DNA from: Streptomyces sp. HUAS ZL42
GTDB taxonomy: Bacteria; Actinomycetota; Actinomycetes; Streptomycetales; Streptomycetaceae
DNA length: 64,000 nt
Reading direction: 5' to 3'
NCBI RefSeq assembly: GCF_040782645.1
Contig: NZ_CP160403.1
Span: 5,925,001 to 5,989,000, forward strand
Below the pieces are notes generated by a model. The model saw nothing but the letters and a program-made list of their open reading frames with translations. It did no database searches and was not told the origin of the DNA. Shown piece by piece: positions 23,577 through 32,806 of this stretch. A program made the translations under genes and the position numbers. Position 1 is the stretch's first letter; every line of letters begins with the position of its first letter.

Positions 23577-24260
23577 ATGGACTGCACCACATGCATGCCG
23601 CGTAGGTCGTGGGATCTTGCTTTCCTGGCCGAGCCGGAGGATGTGGCGGCTGTTCGGCGTCTCTTGCGGACCCACCTGGGGCTCTGGGGTCTGCCTGAGT
23701 TGATCGAAGCGGCTCAACTCTGCGCCAGCGAGCTTGTGGGCAACGTGATCAAGCATGTTGGTCCCGGTACTCCTACGAGCCTTGCCGTCTCGATGAGGGG
23801 CACGTGTCTGCGCATCGAGGTCCATGACCCTGATGCGCGAGCCCTCCCCTCCCTCAAGGAGATGGATGCCGACTCCGACACCGGTCGCGGCGTGGCCCTC
23901 GTCGACACGATCGCCGACCGCTGGGGAGTGCAACTCCACCCCGGCCGAAAGGTGGTCTGGTGCGAGTTGGCGACGGGGCTCACCCTGCCGAACGGACACC
24001 TGGGCGGGGAGGGCGTCACACGAGCCGAAGTACTGCCGCGCACTTCCGTGGAGGCGCGGCCGCCTCGCGACCCGAACCACAGCAGGTTGAGTATGAGGGT
24101 GGCCGAAGAGGCAGTGATCAACGCCATCACAGACCTCCTGCACTGGCTCAGGGCGCACGGCTGCGACGCCGATGAAGCCCTGGATCGCGCGCAGACGCAC
24201 TTTGAGGTGCAGATCGCGGAAACCCAGGGCCTGCTACCTCACGGAGCCATGCTGAGATGA
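23577..24260 (+). CDS. ATP-binding protein, anti-sigma/HATPase_c-like
   Basis: A 227-residue protein from ATG 23577 (AGGAGGGG ten bases upstream). The N-terminal two thirds is a GHKL ATPase of the RsbW/SpoIIAB type: N box ELVGNVIKHVG, GRGVALVD (G2 box) and DTIADRWGVQLHPG with KVVWCELATG; the loop is shorter than in histidine kinases and there is no HisKA. Such proteins bind anti-sigma antagonists or sigma factors, and in Streptomyces occur beside WhiJ-like regulators. The C-terminal 70 residues (EARPPRDPNHSRLSMRVAEEAVI, LLHWLRAHGCDADEALDRAQTHFE) form a helical extension of unknown role. Faces the XRE operon over a repeat-rich promoter. Confidence 0.88.
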   Translation: MDCTTCMPRRSWDLAFLAEPEDVAAVRRLLRTHLGLWGLPELIEAAQLCASELVGNVIKHVGPGTPTSLAVSMRGTCLRIEVHDPDARALPSLKEMDADSDTGRGVALVDTIADRWGVQLHPGRKVVWCELATGLTLPNGHLGGEGVTRAEVLPRTSVEARPPRDPNHSRLSMRVAEEAVINAITDLLHWLRAHGCDADEALDRAQTHFEVQIAETQGLLPHGAMLR

Positions 24261-24311
24261 CGCTCGCCGGCCAGCCGCCAAGCCTCCGATTCGGGCGGGT
24301 AGAAGCGATGG

Positions 24312-27300
24312 CTACCCAGCGGCAATCGTCGAGTATGTCCACACATCAGCCGGAAGTTCGTGGTGGAGGTCCCACGTGATCGCCATCGGCTTGCTTCCGG
24401 TGTGCGTGTAGTAGGTGGCCGGGCCCAGGAACATCCAGGGCTCGGACTTGCCGATGGCGTTGCGCTTGTAGCGGCGCAGGAACAGCAGGATGTGGCTGCC
24501 CTGCTTGTCATGGTGCTGGTAGCGCAGACCGGTCCGGGAGTTCTCGGGCGTGGTGCTCTGCGACTCCCAGTGGAAGCGGGTGGGGGTGATCGCGTAGTCC
24601 TTGTAGCGAACGCTGGGGGAGAAATCCCGCTCGTTCTTCTCCAGGGTGATCAGCAGCGCGTCGGTCTTGATCTCCTCGACCCAGGTCACTCCCTGGCTGA
24701 AGACTCCGGGCATCTGGCCGCCCAAGCGAGCCACCCCGAGAGCCGAGAGGACCTCGGAGCGGTTGTAGGCGCTGTGGATTTTCAGGGGGAGGTGACTGAG
24801 CGGACCGTCCAAGGCGATGGGGTAGTGGTCGGTGCGGTCGATGACGTACGTCAGGACTTGCCGCAGTTCGTCGCGGAGCAGATGCTGGGCGCGCAGCGAC
24901 TCGAGGCCCTCCCGGTAGCTGGAGAAGCCGCCCGCCTTGTCCCACAAGTTGAAGAAGAGCATGCGGGCGTACGCCTGCTCGGTCGGTGAGAGGGAGTCGT
25001 AGTCGGGGGCGGCGTCCGCGAGAAGGCGCAGATATGCGTGGGCGCGGTCCTGGTCGTCCACGTGGAGGAAGGCGTGGACGCGCTTGAGGAGATCCTCTTC
25101 ACCCGGCAGCGGGGTGTCCTTGATGATTCCCGCCCTGCGTAGGACCTTGGTCCACGAGTTGTCGCTCTTGTAGAGCTCCTTGATGTCCCTCCGGCTCTCG
25201 CGGAGGTACGCCTCGAGCGTGGGCGTGCTGTAGTCCCTGACCTCCTTCGCCAGCGTGTTGACGGTGGCGTTGAGCTGGGTGCGGATGTTGTCGAGGACGA
25301 GGTCCTTGGACTTGCCCTCCAGGATGATCTGGCACCCGGAGGGCAGTTGCGGGAAGTCGCGCTCGATGCTGTCGACCAGGCGGTTGCGGGATAGGTTCGT
25401 CAGCGCGCGGAACTGCTCCTCGAAGCGGAACTCCGCCCGGTGCTGACCGATGAAGTCCAGCACGGTCAGTACGGGCTTGTTCGACGTACGCCGCAGGCCG
25501 CGCCCCAACTGCTGCAGGAAGACGGTCGCGCTGTTCGTGGGCCGCAGGAGCAGCAGCGTGTCGACATCGGGGATGTCCAGGCCCTCGTTGAACAGGTCGA
25601 CGGAGAAGATCACTTGGATCTTTCCGTTCTTCAGGTCGTCCAAGGTCCGCTCCCGCTGTGTGGGAGACGAGTCGCTGTCGAGGGCCGCGGCCTGGAACCC
25701 CGCCTTCTGGAACTGCCTGGCCATGAAGTGAGCGTGCCTCTTGTTCACGCAGAAGCCCAGGGCGCGCATGGCGGCGGGGTTGGAGATCTTGTCCTTGACC
25801 TGCTTCAAAACGATGAGAGCCCGTGCGTCACTGGCCGTGTAGACGTTGCCGAGTTCGTCCTGGTCGTAAGAGCCGGCACGCCAGTTGAGCCGGGTCAGAT
25901 TCGTGCCGTCGGGGATCCCGAAGTAGTGGAAGGGGCATAGCAGGTCGGCCTCAAGGGCCTCCCACAGCCGCATCTCGGCGGCGATCCGACCGTCGAAGAA
26001 CTCGTCCTGCACATTGAGCCCGTCCATCCTCTCCGGCGTCGCGGTGAGGCCGAGCAGTTGGGCCGGCTTGAGGTGGTCGAGGACGCGGCGGTAGGTGTTC
26101 GCCGTGGCGTGATGGAACTCGTCGATGACGATGACGTCGAAGTGATGGGGATCCAGTTGCTCCAGCCGCTGGAGGTTGAGTGACTGCACGCTGGCGAAGA
26201 CGTGTGTCCAGTCGCGAGGTTCCTGGCCGTTGTAGAGCAACTCACCGAAGGAGGCGTCGGCGAGCACCTCTTGGTAGGTGCGAAGAGACTGCTTCAGGAT
26301 CTCCTTGCGATGCGCGACGAAGAGCAGCCGGGGGAGGCGTCCGCCACGCTGATCACGCATGGCGCGGTAGTCCAAGGCGGCCATGACGGTCTTGCCCGTG
26401 CCGGTGGCCGCGACCAGCAGATTCTCGTGATGGCCACGGAGCTCACGCTCGACGCGCAGCCTCTCCAGCATGTCCCGCTGGTGAGGAAAAGGCTGCACTT
26501 CGAGCCCGGAGAGATTGATCCTGAGGTCGTCTTCCGACCCCTTGCCTCCCGCCCGGGCCAACGCCTCGGCGAGCCGCTCTCCGTCTGCGTCGGGGTCGTA
26601 CGACTCGAAGGCGGGGTCATCCCAGTACGCGTCGAACGTCGCCTCGAACTTGTCGAGCACTCTGGGCGTGGCGACCGACGACAGCCGTACGTTCCACTCC
26701 AGACCGTCCAGCAGCGCGGCTTTCGACAGATTGGAGCTTCCCACGTAGGCCGTGTCGAAGCCGGAGTTGCGCCGGAACAGCCAAGCTTTCGCGTGGAGAC
26801 GAGTCGACCGGATCTCGTAGTTGACCTTGACCTCGGCGCCGAACTCGCGGACCAGACGGTCCAATGCGTATCGGTCGGTGGCCCCGATGTAGGTGGTGGT
26901 GATGACCCGGATGCGGACTCCGCGCTCTCTCGCCGCGCGAAGCGAGTCCTCGAGCACCCTTATGCCGTACCACTTCACGAACGCGCACAGCAGGTCGATG
27001 CTGTCGGCCGTGGCAAGCTCCGCCCGCAGTTCCGCTCCGAGGCTCGGGTCGTCCGGAGCGTTGGTGATCAGCGCAGTCTCGGAGAGGGGCGTCAACGGGC
27101 GGATCGCGTAGACGCCCGGTGCCTCCTGCTTGGCGAGGGCCAGCAGTTGGCGGGGGCCGTCGGTGATGGTCCTGTCGATCCCGTCCGCATCCGGGTCGGG
27201 CGCACTGTCGGCCAGTGACTGCATGATCTGGTTCGCGACGGCCACCTGCTTCTTGTGCGGCAACCGAGCCAACCGGCTCGCCACGGCCTCGCTGATGTGG

Positions 27301-27452
27301 CGGGCCAGCACGTGCGGTGTGGACTCCTCGCTGACCTCGGCATCGATGGCTTTCCAGCCCGCGGCTTCGAGGCCCCGTATCTGATCGTGCAGACCCTGAG
27401 TCACAAGCCGTTCGTGGACGCCCGCCTTCAGGTCCTCCCCCGATTCCGCCAC
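24312..27452 (-). CDS. PLD-domain superfamily 2 helicase with DUF3427
   Basis: A 1046-residue protein; the GTG at 27452 has GAAGGAG five bases upstream, and an in-frame extension to 27629 was rejected. Order: N-terminal helical part (about 1-130), a phospholipase D-like domain with RLHAKAWLFRR (HxK) and YVGSSNLSKAAL near 220-250, an SF2 helicase core with Walker A ATGTGKT near 350, VIDEFHHA (DEAD/H-like box) near 445, TATPERMD and motif VI QLGRGLRR near 650, then DUF3427 to the end. The family is widespread in phage-exposed genomes. The one HxK motif visible suggests a single or degenerate nuclease site. A role in DNA defence or repair is inference. It stands alone on its strand, with no methylase or other typical defence partner. 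Confidence 0.92.
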   Translation of the reverse strand: MAESGEDLKAGVHERLVTQGLHDQIRGLEAAGWKAIDAEVSEESTPHVLARHISEAVASRLARLPHKKQVAVANQIMQSLADSAPDPDADGIDRTITDGPRQLLALAKQEAPGVYAIRPLTPLSETALITNAPDDPSLGAELRAELATADSIDLLCAFVKWYGIRVLEDSLRAARERGVRIRVITTTYIGATDRYALDRLVREFGAEVKVNYEIRSTRLHAKAWLFRRNSGFDTAYVGSSNLSKAALLDGLEWNVRLSSVATPRVLDKFEATFDAYWDDPAFESYDPDADGERLAEALARAGGKGSEDDLRINLSGLEVQPFPHQRDMLERLRVERELRGHHENLLVAATGTGKTVMAALDYRAMRDQRGGRLPRLLFVAHRKEILKQSLRTYQEVLADASFGELLYNGQEPRDWTHVFASVQSLNLQRLEQLDPHHFDVIVIDEFHHATANTYRRVLDHLKPAQLLGLTATPERMDGLNVQDEFFDGRIAAEMRLWEALEADLLCPFHYFGIPDGTNLTRLNWRAGSYDQDELGNVYTASDARALIVLKQVKDKISNPAAMRALGFCVNKRHAHFMARQFQKAGFQAAALDSDSSPTQRERTLDDLKNGKIQVIFSVDLFNEGLDIPDVDTLLLLRPTNSATVFLQQLGRGLRRTSNKPVLTVLDFIGQHRAEFRFEEQFRALTNLSRNRLVDSIERDFPQLPSGCQIILEGKSKDLVLDNIRTQLNATVNTLAKEVRDYSTPTLEAYLRESRRDIKELYKSDNSWTKVLRRAGIIKDTPLPGEEDLLKRVHAFLHVDDQDRAHAYLRLLADAAPDYDSLSPTEQAYARMLFFNLWDKAGGFSSYREGLESLRAQHLLRDELRQVLTYVIDRTDHYPIALDGPLSHLPLKIHSAYNRSEVLSALGVARLGGQMPGVFSQGVTWVEEIKTDALLITLEKNERDFSPSVRYKDYAITPTRFHWESQSTTPENSRTGLRYQHHDKQGSHILLFLRRYKRNAIGKSEPWMFLGPATYYTHTGSKPMAITWDLHHELPADVWTYSTIAAG

Positions 27453-27564
27453 GACTGCTCCTTCGCCCTCATGCCGACGTGAATCAGTTCTAACAGCAAC
27501 CGCTGACAATCGAGGGTCTTGTGTCGGCAAGCGATCGTTTTCAGGCTCGCCGACGGTGTGCTGC

Positions 27565-27984
27565 TCACACCACCGCCCAAACCGCCAACCCCACCCCGAA
27601 CAGACAGAGCAACCCCCCGTTGACCACATACGTCCCCGGATTGAACGTCTGCTGAGTGCGCACCACGACCACCCGCCGCGGATCCTCCTGGTCGTACCGC
27701 ACCACCACCTCGAAGCCCACCCGCAGCGCGTGCAGGCCCGCGTTGAGCGGCGCCCTGCGATATGTCTGGTTCGTCGGGCCCGCCTGGTAGCGGACCTGGG
27801 CAGGGTGGATCACCTGGCCCTCGCGCCGCGGGCCGCGGGCCACCTCGCCCTGCGCCCGCACACCCCGGACGCCGAGAAGCCGTACGCCGCGCCGCTCGCG
27901 CAGACCGCGCCGGACGACTCGGATGCCGTACGCCAGCCACCCGGCTGCGAAGACGAAGGCGAATGTCAGCCAAGGCTGGGTCAC
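27565..27984 (-). CDS. DUF3592-like membrane protein
   Basis: A 139-residue protein with an N-terminal hydrophobic segment (WLTFAFVFAAGWLAYGI), a beta-rich middle with GEVARGPRREGQVIHPAQVRYQAG and GFEVVVRYDQEDPRRVVVV, and a C-terminal hydrophobic segment (VVNGGLLCLFGVGLAVWAVV). This two-helix plus soluble-domain layout is that of DUF3592. Function unknown. It starts at ATG 27984, 34 bp after the SEC-C gene stop, so co-transcription is possible. Confidence 0.75.
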   Translation of the reverse strand: MTQPWLTFAFVFAAGWLAYGIRVVRRGLRERRGVRLLGVRGVRAQGEVARGPRREGQVIHPAQVRYQAGPTNQTYRRAPLNAGLHALRVGFEVVVRYDQEDPRRVVVVRTQQTFNPGTYVVNGGLLCLFGVGLAVWAVV

Positions 27985-28018
27985 ATCCGCCTCCGCCCGT
28001 CGGCGGCATCAGGTCCCG

Positions 28019-29062
28019 TTATGCCTCTGGTCCCGCCCCATGACACTCCCCATAACCCGACCCCGACCCGCACCAGCACTCCGCCCCCCTCTGCGGCGGC
28101 CAGGCCACGGCCCGGCCCCGCGCTGCCAAGGTCGTCGCGTACTGCGGGAGCAGCGCCGCGTCCGACGGTGACGAACCCTCCGAGGCCGCGAAGGCCTCAT
28201 AAGAAGGAACCGTTCCCGACACGATGCCCAGGTTCGGTGTGCCGGAAGCGGCCAGCTCGCGCAGCGAGGCCTCTATCACGGCGAGGTGAGTCTCGTGCGA
28301 GCCGTACTCCGGGGCCAGCGACGGGTACGTCGCCAGCAGCTCCGCCAGTTCCCCCTCGGGCCAGTGCAGGATCGCCACCGGGAAGGGGCGGGAGAGGGCC
28401 TCCCGGTATGCGCCGAGTTCCGCGCGCAGGCGGCTGATCTCCGCCGCCAGTTCCGCCGGGTTGTCCGAGCCCAGGGACCAGATCCGTTTCGGGTCGTGCA
28501 ACTCGTCCAGGGACACCGACAGGGAGACGGGCGAGGAATGGGACGTGTGCAGCGTGTCCGCCAGCGTGTCCCACTCGTCGTGCGCCACGCCCAGCATCCG
28601 CCTCACCCTGTGGCGGCCGAACAGCAGCGGATGCGTCGAGTACGGAGGCTCCGGTACGTCCGTCAGCAGGAGCCGCGCGCCCTCCGTGAACGTCTCCTGG
28701 GCCGCTTCCAGCTCGTCGTGCGACTCCAGGGCCTCCGCCACGATCACCCACGGGGCCGGGTCGCGGGGGGCGGCCACGCGGATTCCCTCGATGATCGCTC
28801 TGGCCTCCGCCTCATGGCCGTACTCCCAGAGGTTCGATGCCTTCAGGGCCCGCACCAGATGGGGGTTGTCCAATCCCTCGGCAGAGGTCAGCAGACGGTC
28901 GTAGAGGGCCGTCGCCGCGGGGCGGTCGCCGGCCAGTTCCAGGTGGGCCGCGGCCTGCAGCAGCAGGGCTTCCGCGTCCTCGGGATACAGGCCGGCGGTC
29001 CGCTCCAGGCGTGCCGCTTCGGTGGTGTGGTCGACGTTCTCGGCAGGCGTGTCGGGGCGCAT
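28019..29062 (-). CDS. SEC-C zinc-binding and tetratricopeptide-like protein
   Basis: A 347-residue protein beginning MRPDTPAENV (a GTG 9 bp upstream is an alternative; neither has a clear ribosome site). Residues about 15-150 form TPR-like helical repeats (AEALLLQAAAHLELAGDRPAA, ARAIIEGIRVAAPRDPAPWVIVAEALESHDELEAAQETF). The C-terminus ends RGAECWCGSGSGYGECHG, the SEC-C motif CxCx8CH that binds zinc in SecA-type tails. The middle is an acidic helical region. Such proteins occur alone in actinomycetes; role unknown. Confidence 0.85.
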   Translation of the reverse strand: MRPDTPAENVDHTTEAARLERTAGLYPEDAEALLLQAAAHLELAGDRPAATALYDRLLTSAEGLDNPHLVRALKASNLWEYGHEAEARAIIEGIRVAAPRDPAPWVIVAEALESHDELEAAQETFTEGARLLLTDVPEPPYSTHPLLFGRHRVRRMLGVAHDEWDTLADTLHTSHSSPVSLSVSLDELHDPKRIWSLGSDNPAELAAEISRLRAELGAYREALSRPFPVAILHWPEGELAELLATYPSLAPEYGSHETHLAVIEASLRELAASGTPNLGIVSGTVPSYEAFAASEGSSPSDAALLPQYATTLAARGRAVAWPPQRGAECWCGSGSGYGECHGAGPEA

Positions 29063-29145
29063 GGGGGACACCGTACTGCCGCCCAGTGACAAAGAAGAGA
29101 TATCTGCTGGCCGGCGGGCGGTCACCGGGTCCCCCCAACGTTCTC

Positions 29146-30621
29146 TCAGATCGTCACGCCGTCCACCTGCAGCGTCTGCACCGACTTCGCCGCGAACGGC
29201 ACGGCCACCGTCTTCCCGCTCAGGAACCTGTCCGAGCGTGCCGTGTACAGGTCACCGCCACCCGTCGTCAGCGTGCTCCAGCGGGGCACCACGCCACCCG
29301 AGCCGCCCGTCACCGTCGTGAAGCGGGACAGGTCGAAGGTGAGCGTCTGGGCCGACGAAGACGTGTTCAGGGCCACGATCACCAGCCGCTTCGCCGACGC
29401 GTCGTAGCCCGCCACCGCGTAGCTCACGCCCGTGTCGAGGATCTTCATTCCCGGGCGGATGTGGCGGCTGAACTGCGCCATCACGTAGTACTTCGTCTCG
29501 ATCGCGCCGGCCTGGAGGGTGGCGGCGTCGTACTTGATCATCCCCCAGCCCGCCGTGGGGTCCATCACCTGCCAGTAGACCCAGGCGGTCGGGTGCAGCC
29601 AGCGGAAGTCGTAGAGCAGGTTGAAGGCCATGGTGTAGCCCGTGCCGTCGCCGTCGCCCGTCTCCGAGTTCCACAGGGCCTTGCCCGACATCGTCACCAC
29701 GTCCGTGTAGAGCAGGTCCCTGCGGCCGCCCGAGCCCTGGTAGCCGTGGACGTTGACGCGGTTCACGTAGCCCTTCGTCGTCGAGCTGAAGGAGTTCCAC
29801 GTCGTGCGCGCCAGGTCGTAGCTCGTCTCGTCCGACGCCGAGATCTTCGTGCTGGTCAGGCCCCGCTTGTCCAGCTCGCTTCGCATGTACGGCAGTACGG
29901 CCGACTGGACGGACGCGTCCATGTGGCAGCCCTCCTGCGTGCCCGTCGCCGTCCACCAGGACGAGGACGGCTCGTTGAAGGGGTCGACCGTCGCGAAGTT
30001 CACGCCCCAGTTGTTCTTGGCGCGCAGCGCCACGGCGGCGAGGTGGGAGGCGTGCTGGCGGTAGTTCCAGGACTGGAGGTTGTTGCCGCCGCCCGACGCG
30101 CCCGACGGGTTGTGGTTCAGGCACATCCACCACATCGGGGAGTTCGCGAACAGCTCGCTGATCGCACCCCGTTGCGTGGCCTTCACCAGCATCGCCCGCT
30201 GTGTCGCGTCGGCCGTCCAGTCCCAGGCCGAGGACGCGGGGTCCTCGTTGTTCCAGTCCTGCCAGTAGCCCTCGATCTGCTTGAACGCGGGGATGTTCGG
30301 CGACTCGACCATCGTCTCGCCGTTCACGCTGTTCCAGCTGCACGCGCCCAGGTTGTAGCGGGCGATGTTCAGGCCCAGGCCGGGGAGCGTCGTGCCGTTG
30401 TACGACACCGACTTCGTCGTGAAGAAGGCGTCGGCGAAGTCGTCGCGGTTGCCGAAGACATTGCCCCACCAGGCCAGGGACGTGCCCCAGCCCTCCCAAG
30501 TGCCATAGCTCGTCGCGGGGTTGACGGAGATCGTCGCGTCCGCGTGTGCCGTGCCCGTCGCGAGGGCGCTTCCGAAGAGTGCGCCACCCGAGGCGGCCAG
30601 CAGTGTTCTGCGTCGGATCAT
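29146..30621 (-). CDS. GH30 endo-beta-1,6-galactanase-like enzyme, secreted
   Basis: A 491-residue extracellular glycoside hydrolase. Tat-type signal MIRRRTLLAASGG with cleavage near AHA-DA. Catalytic (beta/alpha)8 domain begins VNPATSYGTWEGWGTSLAWWGNVFG; acid/base Glu in VDPFNEPSSSWW near residue 216 and nucleophile Glu in ALWNSETGDGDG near 318. A beta-sandwich C-terminal part (SYAVAGYDASAKRLVIVALNTSS and later AVPFAAKSVQTLQVDG) is typical for GH30. Homologues cleave the beta-1,6-galactan side chains of plant arabinogalactan proteins, which fits a soil saprophyte. No transporter or regulator is adjacent. Confidence 0.92.
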   Translation of the reverse strand: MIRRRTLLAASGGALFGSALATGTAHADATISVNPATSYGTWEGWGTSLAWWGNVFGNRDDFADAFFTTKSVSYNGTTLPGLGLNIARYNLGACSWNSVNGETMVESPNIPAFKQIEGYWQDWNNEDPASSAWDWTADATQRAMLVKATQRGAISELFANSPMWWMCLNHNPSGASGGGNNLQSWNYRQHASHLAAVALRAKNNWGVNFATVDPFNEPSSSWWTATGTQEGCHMDASVQSAVLPYMRSELDKRGLTSTKISASDETSYDLARTTWNSFSSTTKGYVNRVNVHGYQGSGGRRDLLYTDVVTMSGKALWNSETGDGDGTGYTMAFNLLYDFRWLHPTAWVYWQVMDPTAGWGMIKYDAATLQAGAIETKYYVMAQFSRHIRPGMKILDTGVSYAVAGYDASAKRLVIVALNTSSSAQTLTFDLSRFTTVTGGSGGVVPRWSTLTTGGGDLYTARSDRFLSGKTVAVPFAAKSVQTLQVDGVTI

Positions 30622-30790
30622 GGCTTCTCGGCTCCGATGCTTCCGATGCTGCGATCAACCGCCGGACGTGGTCGCACCGGCGGAATGGCCTGTCCCGTTC
30701 ATGCCGAGACGAAGCATCGGGTGTGACTTATGAGGTTGTCGAGGGTTATGACAGCCCTTTCTCAAACCTATGGAGGAAGTGTTCGAGGGG

Positions 30791-30834
30791 ACGGACAGCC
30801 GGCACGGACAGCCATAAGTCAGGTACGGACAGCC
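30791..30834. repeat. Three direct repeats ACGGACAGCC
   Basis: ACGGACAGCC at 30791, 30804 and 30825, in a region between the GH30 gene (-) and the sortase gene (+). The spacing is 13 and 21 bp. They are too close and identical to be chance alone, but no function is known. Confidence 0.55.
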
Positions 30835-30912
30835 ATGAGTCTGGAGACCTCGCGCCCCGCCCCTTATCGTGCCTGCGGCCCGCTGCGGGGTCGGCGAGGA
30901 GGAGGTGTGCGC

Positions 30913-31692
30913 GTGCGGAATGCCGTCGTCCATCACCGCAACCGGCGACGCCGCGCCCTGCGCCTGCGCGCCTTGTGGACCGGCGGTGAACTCCTCGTCA
31001 CCGTCGGCGTCGTCCTCCTGCTCCTCGTCGTCCACCAGCTGTGGTGGACCAACCGGGAGGCCCGGGAGGGCGCCGAGCGAAAGGTGCAGGCGCTGGAGCG
31101 GGATTGGAGCGGCCTCTCCGACTCCGATCCGTCGTCCAGCACGTCCAGCACGTCCGATCCATCCAGTACGTCCACTGCGCCCACGCCCACCGACGCCACC
31201 CGGGAAGAGCCCGCGCTGTCGTCCCCCTCCCGCCCCCGGCGCTCCCAGGCCTACGCCATCCTCACCATCCCCCGCCTCCACCTCCGCGTCCCCGTCGCCG
31301 AAGGCATCAGCAAGCAGAACGTCCTCGACAAGGGGTACGTCGGCCACTACCCGGGCACCCAACAACCGGGCCAGGCGGGCAACTTCGCCCTCGCCGGGCA
31401 CCGCAACACCCACGGCGAGCCCTTCCGGTACGTCAACCGGCTCGAGAAGGGCGACGAGATCGAGGTCGAGACGCGGACCGCCGTCTACACCTACGTCGTC
31501 GACCGGACCCTGCCCCGGACCTCGGCCCGTGACGGCGGCGTCGTCCGCCCGGTGCCCAGAAGCGGCGCCCACCCCACCTACGGCTACGCCTCTCCCGGCT
31601 ACTACATCACCCTCACCACCTGCACCCCGGAGTACACGTCCAAGTACCGCCTGGTGGTGTGGGGCAAGCTCACCTCGATGCGGCCGCGCTGA
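30913..31692 (+). CDS. Class E sortase
   Basis: Membrane-anchored cysteine transpeptidase that links LAxTG proteins to the cell wall. 259 residues from GTG 30913, chosen because GGAGG lies eight bases upstream; GTG 30907 overlaps the ribosome site and an ATG at 30835 has none. Order: basic N-terminus, a membrane segment (about 24-45, GELLVTVGVVLLLLVVHQL), a Ser/Thr-rich linker of about 65 residues, then the sortase domain with LTIPRLHLRVPVAEGI, the catalytic His in GHRNTHGEPF, and catalytic Cys near 236 in TLTTCTPEYTSKYRLVVWG with Arg. The sortase E type TLxTC and short linker are diagnostic. The window encodes two LAxTG proteins that may be its substrates. Confidence 0.94.
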   Translation: MRNAVVHHRNRRRRALRLRALWTGGELLVTVGVVLLLLVVHQLWWTNREAREGAERKVQALERDWSGLSDSDPSSSTSSTSDPSSTSTAPTPTDATREEPALSSPSRPRRSQAYAILTIPRLHLRVPVAEGISKQNVLDKGYVGHYPGTQQPGQAGNFALAGHRNTHGEPFRYVNRLEKGDEIEVETRTAVYTYVVDRTLPRTSARDGGVVRPVPRSGAHPTYGYASPGYYITLTTCTPEYTSKYRLVVWGKLTSMRPR

Positions 31693-31826
31693 GGGCCGTG
31701 CACCCCGGTGACGGTCCAGTACATGAACAGGGGATTGCGGACTGGACGGTCGCCTTGGAGGATCGACCAGTCCTCCGATGGCTGCACACATCGACGGGGC
31801 GCCCGCGATCGAGGGAGATTGTGATC

Positions 31827-32684
31827 ATGAAGCTGCTGCGAGTCGGTACGGCGGGAGCGGAGCGGCCCGCGCTGCTCGACGCCGAGGGAATCCTGCGGGA
31901 CCTGTCGGGCGTGGTGACCGACATCGACGGGGCGCTGCTGGCCGACGACACGGCGTTCGCCCGGGTCTGCGCCGCCGCCGAGAGCGGTGAGCTGCCCGCG
32001 CTGGACGCGACGGGGCTGCGGATCGGGCCGCCGCTGGGGCGGATCGGCAAGATCGTGTGCATCGGGCTGAACTATCACGACCATGCGCGGGAGACGGGTG
32101 CCGAGCCGCCCGCCGAGCCGGTCATCTTCTTCAAGGCCGCGGACACGGTGGTCGGGCCCAACGACACGGTGCTCGTCCCTCGCGGGTCCACCAAGACCGA
32201 CTGGGAGGTGGAGCTGGCGGTCGTCATCGGGCGCACGGCACGCTATCTGGAGTCGGTGGAGGAGGGGCTCGCGCACGTCGCCGGGTACGCCGTCGCGCAC
32301 GACGTGTCCGAGCGGGAGTTCCAGATCGAGCGGGGCGGGACCTGGGACAAGGGCAAGAACTGCGAGACGTTCAATCCGCTGGGGCCGTGGCTGGTGACGG
32401 CGGACGAGGTACCGGACCCGCAGAAGCTGGCGCTGCGGCTGTGGGTCAACGGGGAGCTGAAGCAGGACGGGACCACGGCGGAGCAGATCTTCGCCGTGGG
32501 GGAGGTCGTGCGGTACGTCAGCCAGTTCATGACGCTGTATCCGGGTGACGTGATCAACACGGGGACGCCGGCGGGGGTCGCGCTCGGACACCCCGAGCCG
32601 AAGCCGTTCCTCCGGGCCGGGGACGTCGTGGAGCTGGAGATCGAGGGGCTGGGCCGTCAGCGGCAGGAGTTCAAGAACGCGTAG
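31827..32684 (+). CDS. Fumarylacetoacetate hydrolase family protein
   Basis: A 285-residue enzyme; ATG 31827 has GAGGGAG nine bases upstream. FAH-fold motifs: GKIVCIGLNYHDHARETG, FFKAADTVVGPNDTV, DWEVELAVVIGR (metal ligands E and E), GYAVAHDVSEREFQIERGGTWDKGKNCETFNPLGPW (in part) and GDVINTGTPAGVALG. These place it with ureidoglycolate lyase/2-keto-hydratase-type enzymes. The exact substrate cannot be told. It stands alone between the sortase and UPF0303 genes. Confidence 0.93.
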   Translation: MKLLRVGTAGAERPALLDAEGILRDLSGVVTDIDGALLADDTAFARVCAAAESGELPALDATGLRIGPPLGRIGKIVCIGLNYHDHARETGAEPPAEPVIFFKAADTVVGPNDTVLVPRGSTKTDWEVELAVVIGRTARYLESVEEGLAHVAGYAVAHDVSEREFQIERGGTWDKGKNCETFNPLGPWLVTADEVPDPQKLALRLWVNGELKQDGTTAEQIFAVGEVVRYVSQFMTLYPGDVINTGTPAGVALGHPEPKPFLRAGDVVELEIEGLGRQRQEFKNA

Positions 32685-32806
32685 CGGCTCCGCGGGGAGG
32701 GCCGGGGGACTGCGGTGAGCGGTCCGCCGCGGGTCGTTCGCGGCCGGTCGCGCCCACGCGGCGGAGCCGCATATCGCTACGGCCTCGCGCCCCTGAGCGA
32801 GTCGAC

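Noticed and set aside
32684..32770. 10-bp inverted repeat GCGGCTCCGC...GCGGAGCCGC after the FAH-family gene
   Set aside because: The loop of 67 nt is too long for a typical terminator and the arms are common GC-rich words; left out of the feature list.
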